Assembly: GCA_963971425.1 (NCBI GenBank)
Contig: OZ020519.1
Span: 5,968,028 to 6,032,027 of the forward strand
Origin: Bryoerythrophyllum caledonicum
Taxonomy: Eukaryota; Streptophyta; Bryopsida; Pottiales; Pottiaceae
Direction of reading: 5' to 3'
DNA: 64,000 nucleotides
The stretch's first letter is position 1. Each line of letters starts with the position of its first letter. Of this stretch, positions 33,742 through 44,019 are shown piece by piece. The position numbers and the translations under genes are program-made. The notes below the pieces were generated by a model. The model did not search any database. It was not told the DNA's origin and worked only from the letters and a program-made list of their open reading frames with translations.

Positions 33742-34281
33742 CTAAGCGCCTGAGGTGGGAGGAGGAGCGAAGTCCTGCGCAGGGGGAGCACCGGGCCAGT
33801 AGAAAGGAGCCGGTGATGGTCCTCGGAGGTAGGAATCGGGCGCGGGAGCAGGGGCGCCGTCGAAGTAGCTCGGAGGAAACACGCCGGAATCCGGCGGCTG
33901 AGCTCCGCTGTTCAGGTTGAAGCATCCTTGCAAGCAGAAGGGGTCCTTCGACGCGGGATCCGATCCGGTCGCTCCCAGGAAGTAATAGTATACAAACGGC
34001 TGCAATTGCTCCGCGACGGGCAGCAGGATCTGGCGCAGATCGCTGAGGCATGTCAAACCGACGCTCGCGTCGTACAGCTCGTTCACAAACCCGTACCATG
34101 TGCAGTCGGCGAGGGAGCCGTCGGGGGACAGAACCTCGGGCTCCGGACCGTAGGATGTCGTCGGCTCGTCGGGGACGTTTGCAGGTCGAGGCAGCCCATC
34201 TTCCTGCTCTGCAACAGTCGCTCCAATGCAGCTGATGACGAGAAACACGATCGCGAAATCGCGAATGATTGCCATCTCCAA
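33742..34281 (-). CDS. Secreted four-cysteine, proline-rich protein, copy 1
   Basis: A 179-residue protein. Signal peptide residues 1-24 (MEMAIIRDFAIVFLVISCIG...TVA). The mature part has four cysteines (C60, C78, C116, C120; motifs DCTWYGF, LTCLSDL, FCLQGCF) in a compact domain of about 70 residues with YYYFLG. A C-terminal tail follows, rich in Pro, Ala and Ser (PAPAPDSYLRGPSPAPF). The layout of a small disulphide domain plus a hydroxyproline-type tail suggests an extracellular or wall protein. The family was not recognised. The second Met (residue 3) is an alternative start. The paralogue at 46802-47344 keeps all four cysteines, which supports coding. Confidence 0.75.
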   Translation of the reverse strand: MEMAIIRDFAIVFLVISCIGATVAEQEDGLPRPANVPDEPTTSYGPEPEVLSPDGSLADCTWYGFVNELYDASVGLTCLSDLRQILLPVAEQLQPFVYYYFLGATGSDPASKDPFCLQGCFNLNSGAQPPDSGVFPPSYFDGAPAPAPDSYLRGPSPAPFYWPGAPPAQDFAPPPTSGA

Positions 34282-34454
34282 TGCCTAGATCCAACCTCCC
34301 TTCCGATGTGAGATTGCACTTGAACATAGACTGCTCTTAAAGAGCTTGAACATGCATGAGCAGCGATTTTTGGTACCATTATCAAAACTGAAATCCGGCT
34401 CGGCTGTGAGCCTGAATGAGCTAAGATTATACCAGGAATATGCCTGGCGAATTG

Positions 34455-34460
34455 TTTATA
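34455..34460 (-). promoter_or_regulatory. Possible TATA box of four-cysteine gene copy 1
   Basis: TATAAA on minus within GGATTATAAACAATTCGCC, about 175 bp before the ATG, kept in the duplicate at 47518-47523. Confidence 0.4.
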
Positions 34461-34572
34461 ATCCAGATCGACGTCGGTCTGTCGATGGAGAGTCTTAGGA
34501 AACAGGCGGGAACTGAATCTGAATGCCATGTTTAACCTGGTTGCAGCGATTTGATATACATATTACTAAAAC

Positions 34573-36395
34573 GTGTTTCCAGAGAACTGGGATCTCTCTA
34601 ATCTCGGGCTACGACCGTTGAGCGGCTTGCAGCCCGAGCTCAAAATTTCAAGCGACCGCTTGCTCCAAGTCCCCCGCCAGCTTGAAGTCTGCCCGCTCCA
34701 AGTCCCATGTGGCACGGAAGACACACCGTGCTGTCATACCCGCTGGCCCCGGCTCAACGAGCCCCGCTTGAGCATCGCAGTCAGTCTTGTGTCTGCGCCT
34801 GAGCTTCGCAGCTCATTCCCTCTCGCCGCCTTGCTGCTCTCCGCTCAACCAGCTTCTGCTCGCGCTGCGGATCACGGCGCCTTCTACAACGCATTCATGG
34901 AGTCATGCAGAAGATGAGCAAGATCGGTGTGCACATGGGGGACGATGCGCAAGATGATCAAGTTTGGTATGCGCAAGATGATCATGATCGTGCTCTCTCC
35001 AACACATCTGTGATTTAGAAAAGGATGCTGACAAAAATTCAACCTTGCTCCACTAATTCAGCAACACACCTGTGATTAGGAAACGATGCTAAAAAAAACT
35101 TTAGTCTTGCTCCACTATTTCACGTAGATCTTCTCTCTTTGCAACACATCCATGGCTTAAGCTCTTCTACTTCACCAGTCTTTTTCCCATCACATTTGCG
35201 GTTCAAAAAATGGGTGCTTCAAACCCTAGCTCCAGTCGTTTACCTGTCTTCATATCCGAGATTCTCTTCGCAAATCTGCACACATTGCTCAACGGCAACG
35301 GTGACTCCTCGTTGCACTCGTGTATTTTCTAGAGACACGTTGCTTATCAAACTCATGCTCTAAATCCATTCACGTCCGCTGAATTCCCTGTTTTCCATCT
35401 CGAATGTGGCTATCACAAATTCACACTCTAGGCCTCAAAGATTCACTCATGTTCAGAAGTTCTGCTTCACTCATTGGTGGCAATCTGTCCATTTACCAAG
35501 GTGCGCGCCTCTGCAAAGGTGACAAGCTCTTGTTTGAGATTGTATCCGCTACTTCCAAGCCAAACTCGAATGGACAGCGATGATCATGGCATGCATGAAG
35601 CTTGTTCAGGAGTTACTAGCATGTATGGATCTTCCCATTTCTTTATGATCAGTTGATATATCACCTCAGGAGCCTTCATTTTACATTCACTTGTCACCAA
35701 GCAAATAGATTGCAAAACTGTGGTACTACCTTAGGATCGGAAAATAAACCTCAGAATCTTGAAAGGGCTGCTTTGAATTGAAATGTGAACGAGGCACTGG
35801 TCCACACATTTGAGAATTAAAGCTTTGAACGAATGAAATGGTGGTGGAGCAAAAAAAATCTCGTAGCAAAATAGAGAGGGGTCGAATTCGAGGCTGTTGG
35901 ATTAGTTCACGACGTTGTTGCGCACCCAACACTTCTCCCGCACATGCCCCTGCGTCCCCGTGAGCACACCGATCTTGCTCATTGTGTGCATTGACTCCAT
36001 GAATGCGTTGAAGAAGGCGCCGTGGTCTGCGGCGGCGTAGAGTAGAGCTTCGCAAGCGGGGAGCCGGTTGAGCGGAGGGCAGGCGGAGGGGTGAGAGGGA
36101 ATAAGCGGCGCCAAACCCTAGTCGACGTCTATGTGCACAGACAACTGCGAAGAAGCTAGGGCGTACACACTAAACTGACTACAATGCTCGGGTGGGGCTG
36201 GTTGAGCCGGTGCAGGTGTGTGTTCTATGCCACATGGCGGGGACTTGGAGCGGGGAGACTTGAAACTGGCGGGGGACATGGAGCGAGGGGCCGCTTGAAA
36301 TTTCCAGCTCGGGCTGCGGCCTGATCAACGCTTGTAGCCAGAGATTAGGGAGATTTGGAGAACTGAAACTCAAAGCTTGGGAGTCCTTCAGTCAA
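34573..36395. repeat. Fold-back of gene X inside duplication copy 1
   Basis: The left arm (34573-34985, plus) and right arm (about 35900-36395, minus) are diverged inverted copies. Shared blocks are CTAATCT(C/G)GGCTAC, GCAGCCCGAGCT, AAGTCCCCCGCCAG and TTCAACGCATTCATGGAGTC. About 0.9 kb of unique spacer lies between. Both arms encode the peptide A-D-H-G-A-F-x-N-A-F-M-E-S, showing that they derive from one gene. Confidence 0.65.
35902..36114 (-). CDS. Small ORF X (70 aa), copy 1
   Basis: A 70-residue ORF on minus, MAPLIPSHPSACPPLN...ADHGAFFNAFMES...KCWVRNNVVN. Its translation is identical in the duplicate at 48909-49121, and the inverted partial copy at 34860-34917 shares the central block. 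It may be the last exon of a larger gene, since the inverted arms extend further upstream. Family not recognised. The same high identity extends into flanking non-coding bases, so conservation alone does not prove coding. Confidence 0.35.
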   Translation of the reverse strand: MAPLIPSHPSACPPLNRLPACEALLYAAADHGAFFNAFMESMHTMSKIGVLTGTQGHVREKCWVRNNVVN

Positions 36396-36918
36396 AGTTT
36401 GATGTCCACATTTGGCTTCCCGTTTTGACTTGCGCTTTCGGACGCCGCGTCGAGGCCGTGTAAGTCAACTCGAGAACAGAGTGCAATCCGCAAACGATCA
36501 GCCAAATTTGTAGGAAGTCAAGTTGTAGTGTAGTGTCTTGTAATGTACTAGGTTTTGAACCTGCTAGTTTCTATTCTGGACCTTGTAGCTGATGCACGAG
36601 CCACGTACTAAACCACCACGCTCCAAATCTGGCTATTACTGCACTGCAATAGTTGAAAAACAAGCTTGGACACGGCAACACCTAAAACCATCAATAGTAT
36701 AGAGTCCAGAAAGAAAAGTGCAATACTAAGGGCTGCTTCACACCGGCGAAGTTGAGAGGCCAAACTCTTTGGCTATAAACATACATTAAATAGTATAAAT
36801 TGAAGGAAGTTGACGGCCTCTCTTAGGAAGTTTGGGTTGGCTAAAAATGGCAACCCAAGTTTGCACTTGAGAGGTGTTGATTTGGCGCCAAAACTCTCTA
36901 AATGTATTGCCATGTAGG

Positions 36919-37101
36919 TGTTGATAAACTGTAACTGCAGTGACTCACGAAGCACTGCAAGTGAAGACTTGACCTTTATTGATAGAGAGTGACATTTATA
37001 TACACTTGGGTAATGGATGAATGAATGATGAATGAAAAGCTATTGGATGACATCTAGATTCTAGGCTACAGAATAGTGGACGAGGGCGTCAGGTTGCAAC
37101 A
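36919..37101 (-). repeat. 3' LTR of copia 2
   Basis: 183 bp, TG...CA, homologous to 42301-42481. Confidence 0.88.
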
Positions 37102-37432
37102 TCCTCCCTCACTCTCTGCCACATCGTGAGTGTGTGACGAGAGCAGTCACGTGAATATCAACGCTGGAAGAAAAGAGAGAAGAAATGTCGGAGGAGACGG
37201 CGGTGGTGCTCAGGGTGCTCAGGGTTGAGAAGTTGAAAGTGAAGAGTGTTGGTGGTCGGGAAGATGTTCCAAGTTGTTTATGTTTTCTGATGTGTCGGTT
37301 GTTGCATGCAAGTGGAGATCCTGTTCATTGTGCTCTGGCTGATTGCAGTTATCTTGCGGTGAATCTACAATGAAATCCTAATTACCTGTTTCTTCTGGGT
37401 GAGTACAACAATTTCGATGGCCTCATGAAGAG

Positions 37433-37675
37433 ATGATGGAGGAGTTGGCAACGAGCTCCTCTAGGGTTTCGTACGTTAGCAGCACAGTTGACAGTGAGGA
37501 GAGAGCGTGGTTGGAGTATCTTGACAACCTTGGTGACTGGTGGGATAATAGAAGTACGAAGTTGAATCCTAAGACCCCTGATTTCAAGCAAAAGTCTACT
37601 CTAAGAGGGTTGTGGATCGATGGTTGGCAAACTCCAGTGCGGTTGAAGGCTAAGCTAGAGTTCGAGCAGAAATAA
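37433..37675 (+). CDS. Antisense ORF in copia 2 with OSB-like PDF motif
   Basis: An 80-residue open frame opposite gag-pol, between pol and the 3' LTR. It shows W-L-E-Y-L...D-W-W-D-N-R-S-T-K-L-N-P-K-T-P-D-F-K, then L-W-I-D-G-W-Q-T-P. About 25 of 53 positions match the copia 1 ORF, and the match is centred on residues typical of the OSB PDF motif. An additional short ORF upstream (37185-37373, starting MSEETAVVL) may be a 5' exon: GGGTGAGT at about 37400 resembles a donor, but no full model is clear. The ORF ends at TAA 37673-37675, past the position of the pol stop (37650-37652), giving a 26-bp tail-to-tail overlap. It stays open although the surrounding gag-pol has decayed. Confidence 0.55.
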   Translation: MMEELATSSSRVSYVSSTVDSEERAWLEYLDNLGDWWDNRSTKLNPKTPDFKQKSTLRGLWIDGWQTPVRLKAKLEFEQK

Positions 37676-40600
37676 TTCCAGCATTGATGCGGTCGGTTGG
37701 GAATTTCATGAAGGGTAGGGGTTTGGTCAGGAAATCTGCCAGTTAAGTTTCTGTAGGAGTAAAGAGCAGCTATATGTCACCATTTTGTTGAGTTTCTCTA
37801 ATGAAGTGTTACTGTATTCCTGTATGTTTGGTCCGAGAGTGCATTACAGGTTTGTGGACAAGTTTTATACATTGATTGGTTGTCTGACATGAGTGGAGTT
37901 GCGTCCTGTATGCTAAGTCTGAGCTCAAGCAGAAGTCTTCGAAAGTATAGAATGCCTTTAGCTGCGTCTGTTTACACCCTATATTCAGCCTCTGTTGTAG
38001 ATAAGGAAATGGTGGGCTTCAGTTTGCTGGTCAAGAAGATGCTAGAGTTGCCGAGTTTATGAAGGATACTGGATGTTGATCTATGGGTGTCTAGATCCCT
38101 CTTCCAATCCGCATCTGAATAGGTGTGGAATAAATTGGAGTCATCGGAAGATTGAAAGAGTCCGTAATCCATGGTACCTCCTAGATATCAAAGTATTTTC
38201 TTTGCAACTTGATAGTGGACTTCTTCAGAGGAGTCCATGTACTTGGCAACACAACTGACCACATATGAAAGATCAGCTCTAGTGTTGGTAAGGTATATGA
38301 GACTTCCTACTAATGAGCGGTATGATTGAGGATCAATCAATGGTGTGCCCATATGACATTGAAGTAGTATATTAGGGTCCATTGGCAATTTTCACGAGTT
38401 GCAATTTTGCAGATTAAACTTGGCTAGCAGTGTTCTGATATAATTGGTATGAGTGATCAATATTCCATTTTTGTACCTAGTGATTTCTGCTCCCAAATAA
38501 AGTCTTGCTTCCCCTAGATTTGTCATGGCAAACTCACGATTGAGAGCTGCTTTCAATTGACTGATGCACCCAGTTCGACTTTAACATGTTCTCTTGCCAT
38601 AGTACATGTTAAAGTCGAACTGGGTGCGAGTTAAGCCTTGAGATAGAAGCCAAAAATCTATTCTCTCATACCAGGCTTTGGGAGCTTGCTTTAAACCATA
38701 GAGAGCTCATTTGATTCTACATACTTTTAAGGCATCACCTGCACCGATAAACCCTTCCGGGATTTCTATCACAACAGTCTCGTTCAATTTTCCGTTGAGG
38801 AAAGCGGTGATAACATCAAGCTGGTGAGGCGGCCAATTATTCTTAGCCGCTAAGGCAAGGACAGTGCAAATAGTAGACCATCTTACTAGAGGCGCAAAAA
38901 TGTCTCGGTAATCTACACCGGCTGGTTGCTGAAAACCACGAGCTACAATTCGTGCTTTTAGTTTTGGTATATCCCCACTTTGCTTGACTTTAAAAATCCA
39001 CTTGGTTGTGATTGGATTTTTGTTTGCTGGTCTGTCAATGATATCCCATGTCTGATTTGAAATGATGGAATCCACTTCTTTTTGAATTGCTTACCTCCTG
39101 ACTTTAGCCCTGCTCTTGGATTGCATCTTGATAGGAGGATGGTTCAAGTGAAAAATCTGCAATGAGTGTCCAATGATCTCGGAGCCGTGTTGAAGGTTGG
39201 TGCTGACAAGAGGGGTTTCGGCGAGCGGGGACAGCGTCCATCTGGACGGCAGTAGTCGACCGTGGCAGGCATTGGTCAGCGTCAACTGTGTGCGGTGGTT
39301 GGCATCGATTGATGTCAGCGGCAAACTAAGTGTCTCGAGGAACACTTGGAATTATGTCAAGGTGACGGGGCTGCAATTGCAAAGAGTTGGCAAGGAGTGC
39401 CGCGTTGGTAGTGAGCTGGTAGTCCCCGTGTAGCTGGCAATTTGCGGGGAGCTGACGAGCTGGTCGTGGTCAAGCTGACGAAATGCCTCGTGATGCACAT
39501 CCGGTTTTGGGAAGTGGGGCACTATTGACGTGCATTTGTCAAGTTCAGGTGCTGTTAAGACAGAGGCGGCTGACATGCGTGAAGTGGCCAAGTCTTGGTC
39601 AGGTTGCCCCGAGAACAAAAAGCCGTACTCATTCTGTGCCTCATTAATTACCACATCTCGACTGATGATGATTTTTCGGCTACTTGGATCATATAATCTA
39701 TAAGTTTTGGTGGATTCGTCATACCTTGTAACATGCATCTCTTGGATTTAATGTCCACCTTTTTTCTGTCACTATCTGGGATATGAACATGCACGGCGGA
39801 TCCAAAGATCTTTAATTTGTCAAGATCAATCGTATTACCTGAGTATTTACTTGGAGAGGAACTCCTGAATTTGCACGCGTTGGACAGTGATTAATAACAA
39901 AGTTGGCCATACTGACTGCTTTAGTCCACAAAAAATAAGGCAATTTGCTGTCAGATGAATACTTCTTGCGCATTCCAATAGTGTGCGATTCCAACGTTCT
40001 CCTACACCATTTTGTTGCGGCGTCTTTGCTTGCTTAAGATCATGATGAATGCCAAGCCTCGAGCAGTAATAATTGAATTCTTCTAACAAGTATTCGCCTC
40101 CTCTATCCGAGCGCAATGTTTTCAATGTGTTGCCTGTCTCTGATGCAAGTTTCGCTCTAAACATACGAAATTTATCAAATGTCTCACTTTTGTGTTTCAT
40201 GAAATAAACCCAACTCTTGCATGAGAAGTCATCTGTAAATTCTAATATATATTCTGAACAACCCATAGACGGTCTTTGCAATGGGCCGATCACATCGGTG
40301 TGAATATATTCACCTGGTTGTGCTGCTTTTGTCTGAGAATGACGTGGAAACCGTTCACGATGTTGTCTTCCTTCCAAACAACATTGGCATATATGTTGTT
40401 TGACATTGATGTTGGGAAGTCCTAAAACATGATTTGATTTTGATAAATGACTCAAACTTGAGTAATTGAGGTCACCTAATCGACGGTGCCAAGTATCCGT
40501 ATCATCTTAGGTTTTTGATGACAGTGCATGAAATGATTTTAAACCATTGGTCTTGTTTCTAAACCGTGTTGCCATGATATTTTCACCATCAAGTATCCAA

Positions 40601-41898
40601 TAGTGTGTAGCTGAAAATAATATTGTGTAGCATGTATCCGTAATGGAGACAAGATTCTTCTTCATAGACGGTACGAAGCGAACATTCTCAAGCTTTATTT
40701 CACCATTGTTCGTGCGAATTGTGAAAGTTCCAGATCCTTTCACACTGTGTGATTCGCCACCACCTGTTTTGACATCACAGTGTTGTAAGCCAGAAGTACT
40801 TGGTTGTTCGTCTACTTTGCTCATGTCTGACGCTATATGTGTTGTGGCGCCACTGTCTACATACCATGGATTATATCCTTTATAATACTGCAGTTGATAA
40901 TATTGATCGTAACTATGATCATGATAATTCTCAAACATCTGTGCTGAATATGCATATGTTGTCCCTTCATTTGGTGGTGGTGCGATGTTGCATTTGCGCG
41001 CAATATGTCTGGGTTTCCCACACGCGTAGCAGACGATGTGCATTCTCGGCGGTCGATGCTGTCCAAGTCGCTGCGGCATCGATACTGAAGGTTAGTAATG
41101 AGCTGTTGCATTCATGGGGTTTGGCGCAGTGGTAGCAGGGTTCGATGGGCGATTGTAGGCCCACCTACTACCGGAGAAGCCTCCACCTCGTCCAAGACCG
41201 CTTGGGCTCCATCTTCCGCCTCGGCCACGGCCGTGTCCTCCAAATGGGTGATAGTTTCTAAAGCTTGCAGCCAAAGCTTCTTCGTCTCAAAGTAAATGAG
41301 TGCGGAGCTTTCAGCAATGATGCTCCGATAACAACATTGAGCAAAGTTTTTCAAAAGTCATGTTTGAATCCAGATGAGTGAGAGTCTCAATCGTACCTTC
41401 ATAGGAGCAAGACAAACCATTGAGTACAATTTGGTTTAGATTTTGATCGGACACCCGCTCTCCCAGGATGTTGAGTCTGTTACGTAGTTCTTGTGCGTTC
41501 TTGATGTATCCTTTAATAGATCCTTCTTCGCTCATCTTAATTGTCTGTAACTGTCCCATTAAGAAAAGAAGTTGCGTTTAATCTCCAGAAGAGAACTGGT
41601 CCTTCAAAGCTTTCCAAGCCTTTGCAGGAACTGTAAAATTTGATACAATGTCAACAAGATCATCTGTAAGTGACAATAAAATCAGTCTACATGCAAGAGC
41701 CTTCTTTTTCTTCAATTCTGCCTCAGAAAAAACTTCACCGTCAATGGTTGCTAGAAAAACTATTGGCGTTTGTTCAGTTTTTGTAACTCCCAAGTGACCT
41801 TCTGCGCAAAGGATGGCACGCATCTTGAGACTCCATACATAGAAGTTCTCCATACCTTTCAGCTTATCGTTCTCTCTTACAATGCCTGTCTCTGTCAT
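37650..41898 (-). pseudogene. copia 2 gag-pol pseudogene
   Basis: Homologous to copia 1 gag-pol throughout. The order is gag from ATG 41898 (MTETGIVRENDKLKGMENF), zinc knuckle C-Y-A-C-G-x-P-x-H-I-A-x-x-C at about 41010, protease WYVDSGATTHI at about 40845, integrase (ICQCCLEGRQHRERF at about 40370; LRSDRGGEYL at about 40100), reverse transcriptase start (DVITAFLNGKLNE at about 38800) and RNase H (YSDADWKRD at about 38120; STTEAEYR at about 37975). Frameshifts and stops separate at least eight pieces, and the YVDD region is lost at a 24-bp inverted duplication (38566-38627). Not functional. Confidence 0.88.
38566..38627. repeat. Perfect 24-bp inverted repeat, 14-base loop, in copia 2 pol
   Basis: GCACCCAGTTCGACTTTAAC ATGT at 38566-38589 is repeated exactly in reverse complement at 38604-38627. 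It is not part of the pol sequence of copia 1, so it arose by a local inverted duplication. Confidence 0.9.
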
Positions 41899-41957
41899 GG
41901 TTTCTCACTTTCCGGACTTCTGGCAACAACTTAACTATCTAGATGTCATTCTCTTGG

Positions 41958-42046
41958 TTTCTCTATCAACTTTCAGTAGTTTCTCTTCTCACTTTCTCTA
42001 TCAACTTTCAGTAGTTTCTCTTCTCACTTTCTCTATCAACTTTCAC
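41958..42046. repeat. 35-bp tandem repeat in copia 2 leader
   Basis: Two and a half copies of a 35-bp C/T-rich unit (TTTCTCTATCAACTTTCAGT...), between primer site and gag. Confidence 0.85.
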
Positions 42047-42300
42047 TTTCACTGATCTCTCTTGATCTTTCTACTCTTTCTTTCGTCTTGCACTGACCTT
42101 TCTTCCGAGCCTTTCAGGAGCAACGCTTCTACAGAGTTCTCTCCTTTTACTTCACAACTAGGAATTGCACTGATCTTTCTTTTGAGCCTTCAGGAGCAAC
42201 GCTTCCACTGAGCTCTCTCTCTTTGTCACAAAGAGGAAATTCTTGCCTATCTCTCATCACAGTCATAGCACTACTCTATTCTAAGTGTCCTTTGATACCA

Positions 42301-42481
42301 TGTTGATAAACTATAATTGTAGGGACTCACAAAGCACTGCAAGTGAAGACTTGACCCTTAGTGATAGAGAGTGATACATATACACTTGGGTGATGGATGA
42401 ATGAATGATGAATGAAAAGCAATTGGATGACATCTAGATTCTAGGCTACAGGATAGTGGACAAGGGCGTCAGGTTACAAGA
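42301..42481 (-). repeat. 5' LTR of copia 2
   Basis: 181 bp, begins TGTTGATAAACTATAATTG. The terminal CA has changed to GA. Confidence 0.85.
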
Positions 42482-42975
42482 CTAGGCACAATGGAGAGCA
42501 ACAACCTTTGGGCTTCGGCCTTTGGTGTGAAGGCCGAGAGGCCAAACTTTGGCCATTCTCGCAATCTTATTTGCGGAAACGACGGCCTCTGGACCCTGTG
42601 AAGCGCCCTAAGGCACACCAAGTAACGCACACCATGCTTCGTGAAATCAATAGTTTGTACATTCAAGAACTTTTTTATTTTAAACACAAGTTCACAACAA
42701 CAGCTCAGAACTCGTATGAATCAATTACAATCACGATGCAACAGAGGGAAGCATCTTCCCTACACATCTCTTGGATTGACAATCCTTCTGTGTTATTCAA
42801 ATAAATGTATGTAAAGAAGATAATCTGTCCGGGTAGTGCCGGAACAATCGATCTCAAGAATCCACCTAAAAATTTAACCTCAATATACTATCAATGAAGA
42901 TCTAAAGTCGAATTTCTAGCAAAGAGTGCAATGTCTGGTCCTCTACCTTTGCTTAAAGAGGTAAAGCCATCGCAA

Positions 42976-43278
42976 TCAGTGGCCAGTGTGGTCGCCATGG
43001 CGGTCAAGAGCAGGAGCAGAGGTCGGTGTGTCGCCTTCAGAATGGACGGGAGCGCCAGCCGGAGACGCCACCACGGACGATGCCAACTGAGCTCCTTCCG
43101 GCGAGTATGCAATGTGACCACGCGCCCAAGCGATCGGCGTCGGAGCCAGGAAAGGAGAGTCCGCATGAGAAGGTCCCGGTGCTTGCCGTGCACTCACAGC
43201 CATCGCCATGGAAATACAAATGAGCATCACCGCCATCACTGCCGCCATCCGCTTCTTCTGGCCAATCATTCCCGCCAT
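42976..43278 (-). CDS. AGP-like secreted protein, divergent member
   Basis: A 100-residue protein. Signal peptide residues 1-30 (MAGMIGQKKRMAAVMAVMLI...VSA). The mature part (RQAPGPSHADSPFLAPTP) has AP, SP and TP units and a segment YSPEGAQLASSVVASPAG that aligns with QAPEGAPMSAPVVASPAH of copies A-D, so it is a distant member of the same family. The C-terminus DRHGDHTGH is His-rich and not hydrophobic: no GPI signal. It stands alone on minus, 28 kb from the main cluster. A TATAAATA on minus at 43851-43858 is a distant promoter candidate. Function is probably extracellular; details unknown. Confidence 0.7.
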   Translation of the reverse strand: MAGMIGQKKRMAAVMAVMLICISMAMAVSARQAPGPSHADSPFLAPTPIAWARGHIAYSPEGAQLASSVVASPAGAPVHSEGDTPTSAPALDRHGDHTGH

Positions 43279-43741
43279 AATTAGCTCTCAAAAAGCATGC
43301 CTCCTCCAAAAAAACTAAATTAGAACGAGATAATTGCCAACTTTGCCTTGATCTTAGTTTTCACAGCTTAATTTGCAATGTTGCTAGCTATTGGAGACGA
43401 TTGAGTACTGCAAGAAGGCAGTGGAAATTAATAGCAGCTGAGATTAGTAGCAGCTGCAAATGACGAGGAAGTTCGAAAGCACGTCATGACACTTCAAAGT
43501 CCGACTTTTTGATTGATACCACTGTTATATTAAGGTGACAACTTGGAGATACCCGTTAGATACACGTGTTATGAAAATGTAAAGTTGAGGCGATTAGGGC
43601 GTTGCAACCGAGTCCGGCTTCCTCTTTCCTTCAAAACGTGGGAGGTTCGAGGTTATAGCTTCGCATTATGGTACGTTATTTCTCGCTGAAATAACTCCAC
43701 TTCTTGCGCCACGTGAGAAAGTGCGGAACGACTCAGAGAAT

Positions 43742-44019
43742 GCCAGGGAGAATCGACCCCTCGCTCGTCCTTATCCGTAGGAGCCACGAGATGGTGGGGC
43801 CAAACCTAGCAGCTACAGTATCCTGTTATTGGATGGGGCCCTATTTATAGCAAGAGAAGGTTCTCCAGAGTAAACAATGTCCGTAGGCCCCAAATTTGTC
43901 CAAAAAAATCCAAAAAAGCCTCTGGACCCCCGAAATAAGAGGGCTAGGAAATGACCCCATGCAATCAAGACGGGGCCCACCTCGAGTAAGGACGAGCGAG
44001 GAGGTCAATTCTCCCTGGC
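43742..44019. repeat. Fold-back element with 33-bp arms
   Basis: The arms 43742-43774 (GCCAGGGAGAATCGACC...GTCCTTA) and 43987-44019 are inverted copies with three or four mismatches, 0.21 kb apart. No target duplication is seen at the borders. Possibly a small MITE. Confidence 0.55.

Larger units (their letters stand above)
32794..36599. repeat. Segmental duplication, copy 1 (3.8 kb)
   Basis: Direct duplicate of 45848-49596. Both begin TGGTGGTGTTCTGAATGG and end GCTGATGCACGA. Each contains the four-cysteine secreted protein gene and a fold-back of a second small gene. Flanks outside these limits do not match. No TIR or target duplication is visible at the ends. Confidence 0.85.
36919..42481 (-). 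mobile_element. Ty1/copia LTR retrotransposon 2 (older, decayed, on minus strand)
   Basis: 5.56-kb copia element with LTRs 36919-37101 and 42301-42481 (start TGTTGATAAACT). By eye the LTRs differ at roughly 15 positions, so it is older than copia 1. The flanking 5-mers GTAGG (36914-36918) and CTAGG (42482-42486) differ by one base and are probably the target duplication. Primer site TGGTATCAAAGG at 42289-42300 on minus; purine tract at 37102-37114. gag-pol is broken by many stops and frameshifts. Its antisense ORF with the PDF-like motif is still open. Confidence 0.9.
36726..42611. mobile_element. TIR element (TTAGGGC family), copy 2, split by copia 2
   Basis: Reverse-orientation relative of 19177-21489. 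Left end CTAAGGGCTGCTTCACA, right end TGTGAAGCGCCCTAAGG. The body is interrupted at GCCATGTAGG by copia 2 and resumes at CTAGGCACAATGG. Confidence 0.6.

Noticed and set aside
33928-34311. Plus ORFs opposite the four-cysteine gene
   Set aside because: The minus frame has a signal peptide and cysteines kept in the duplicate; the plus frames do not make sense as proteins.
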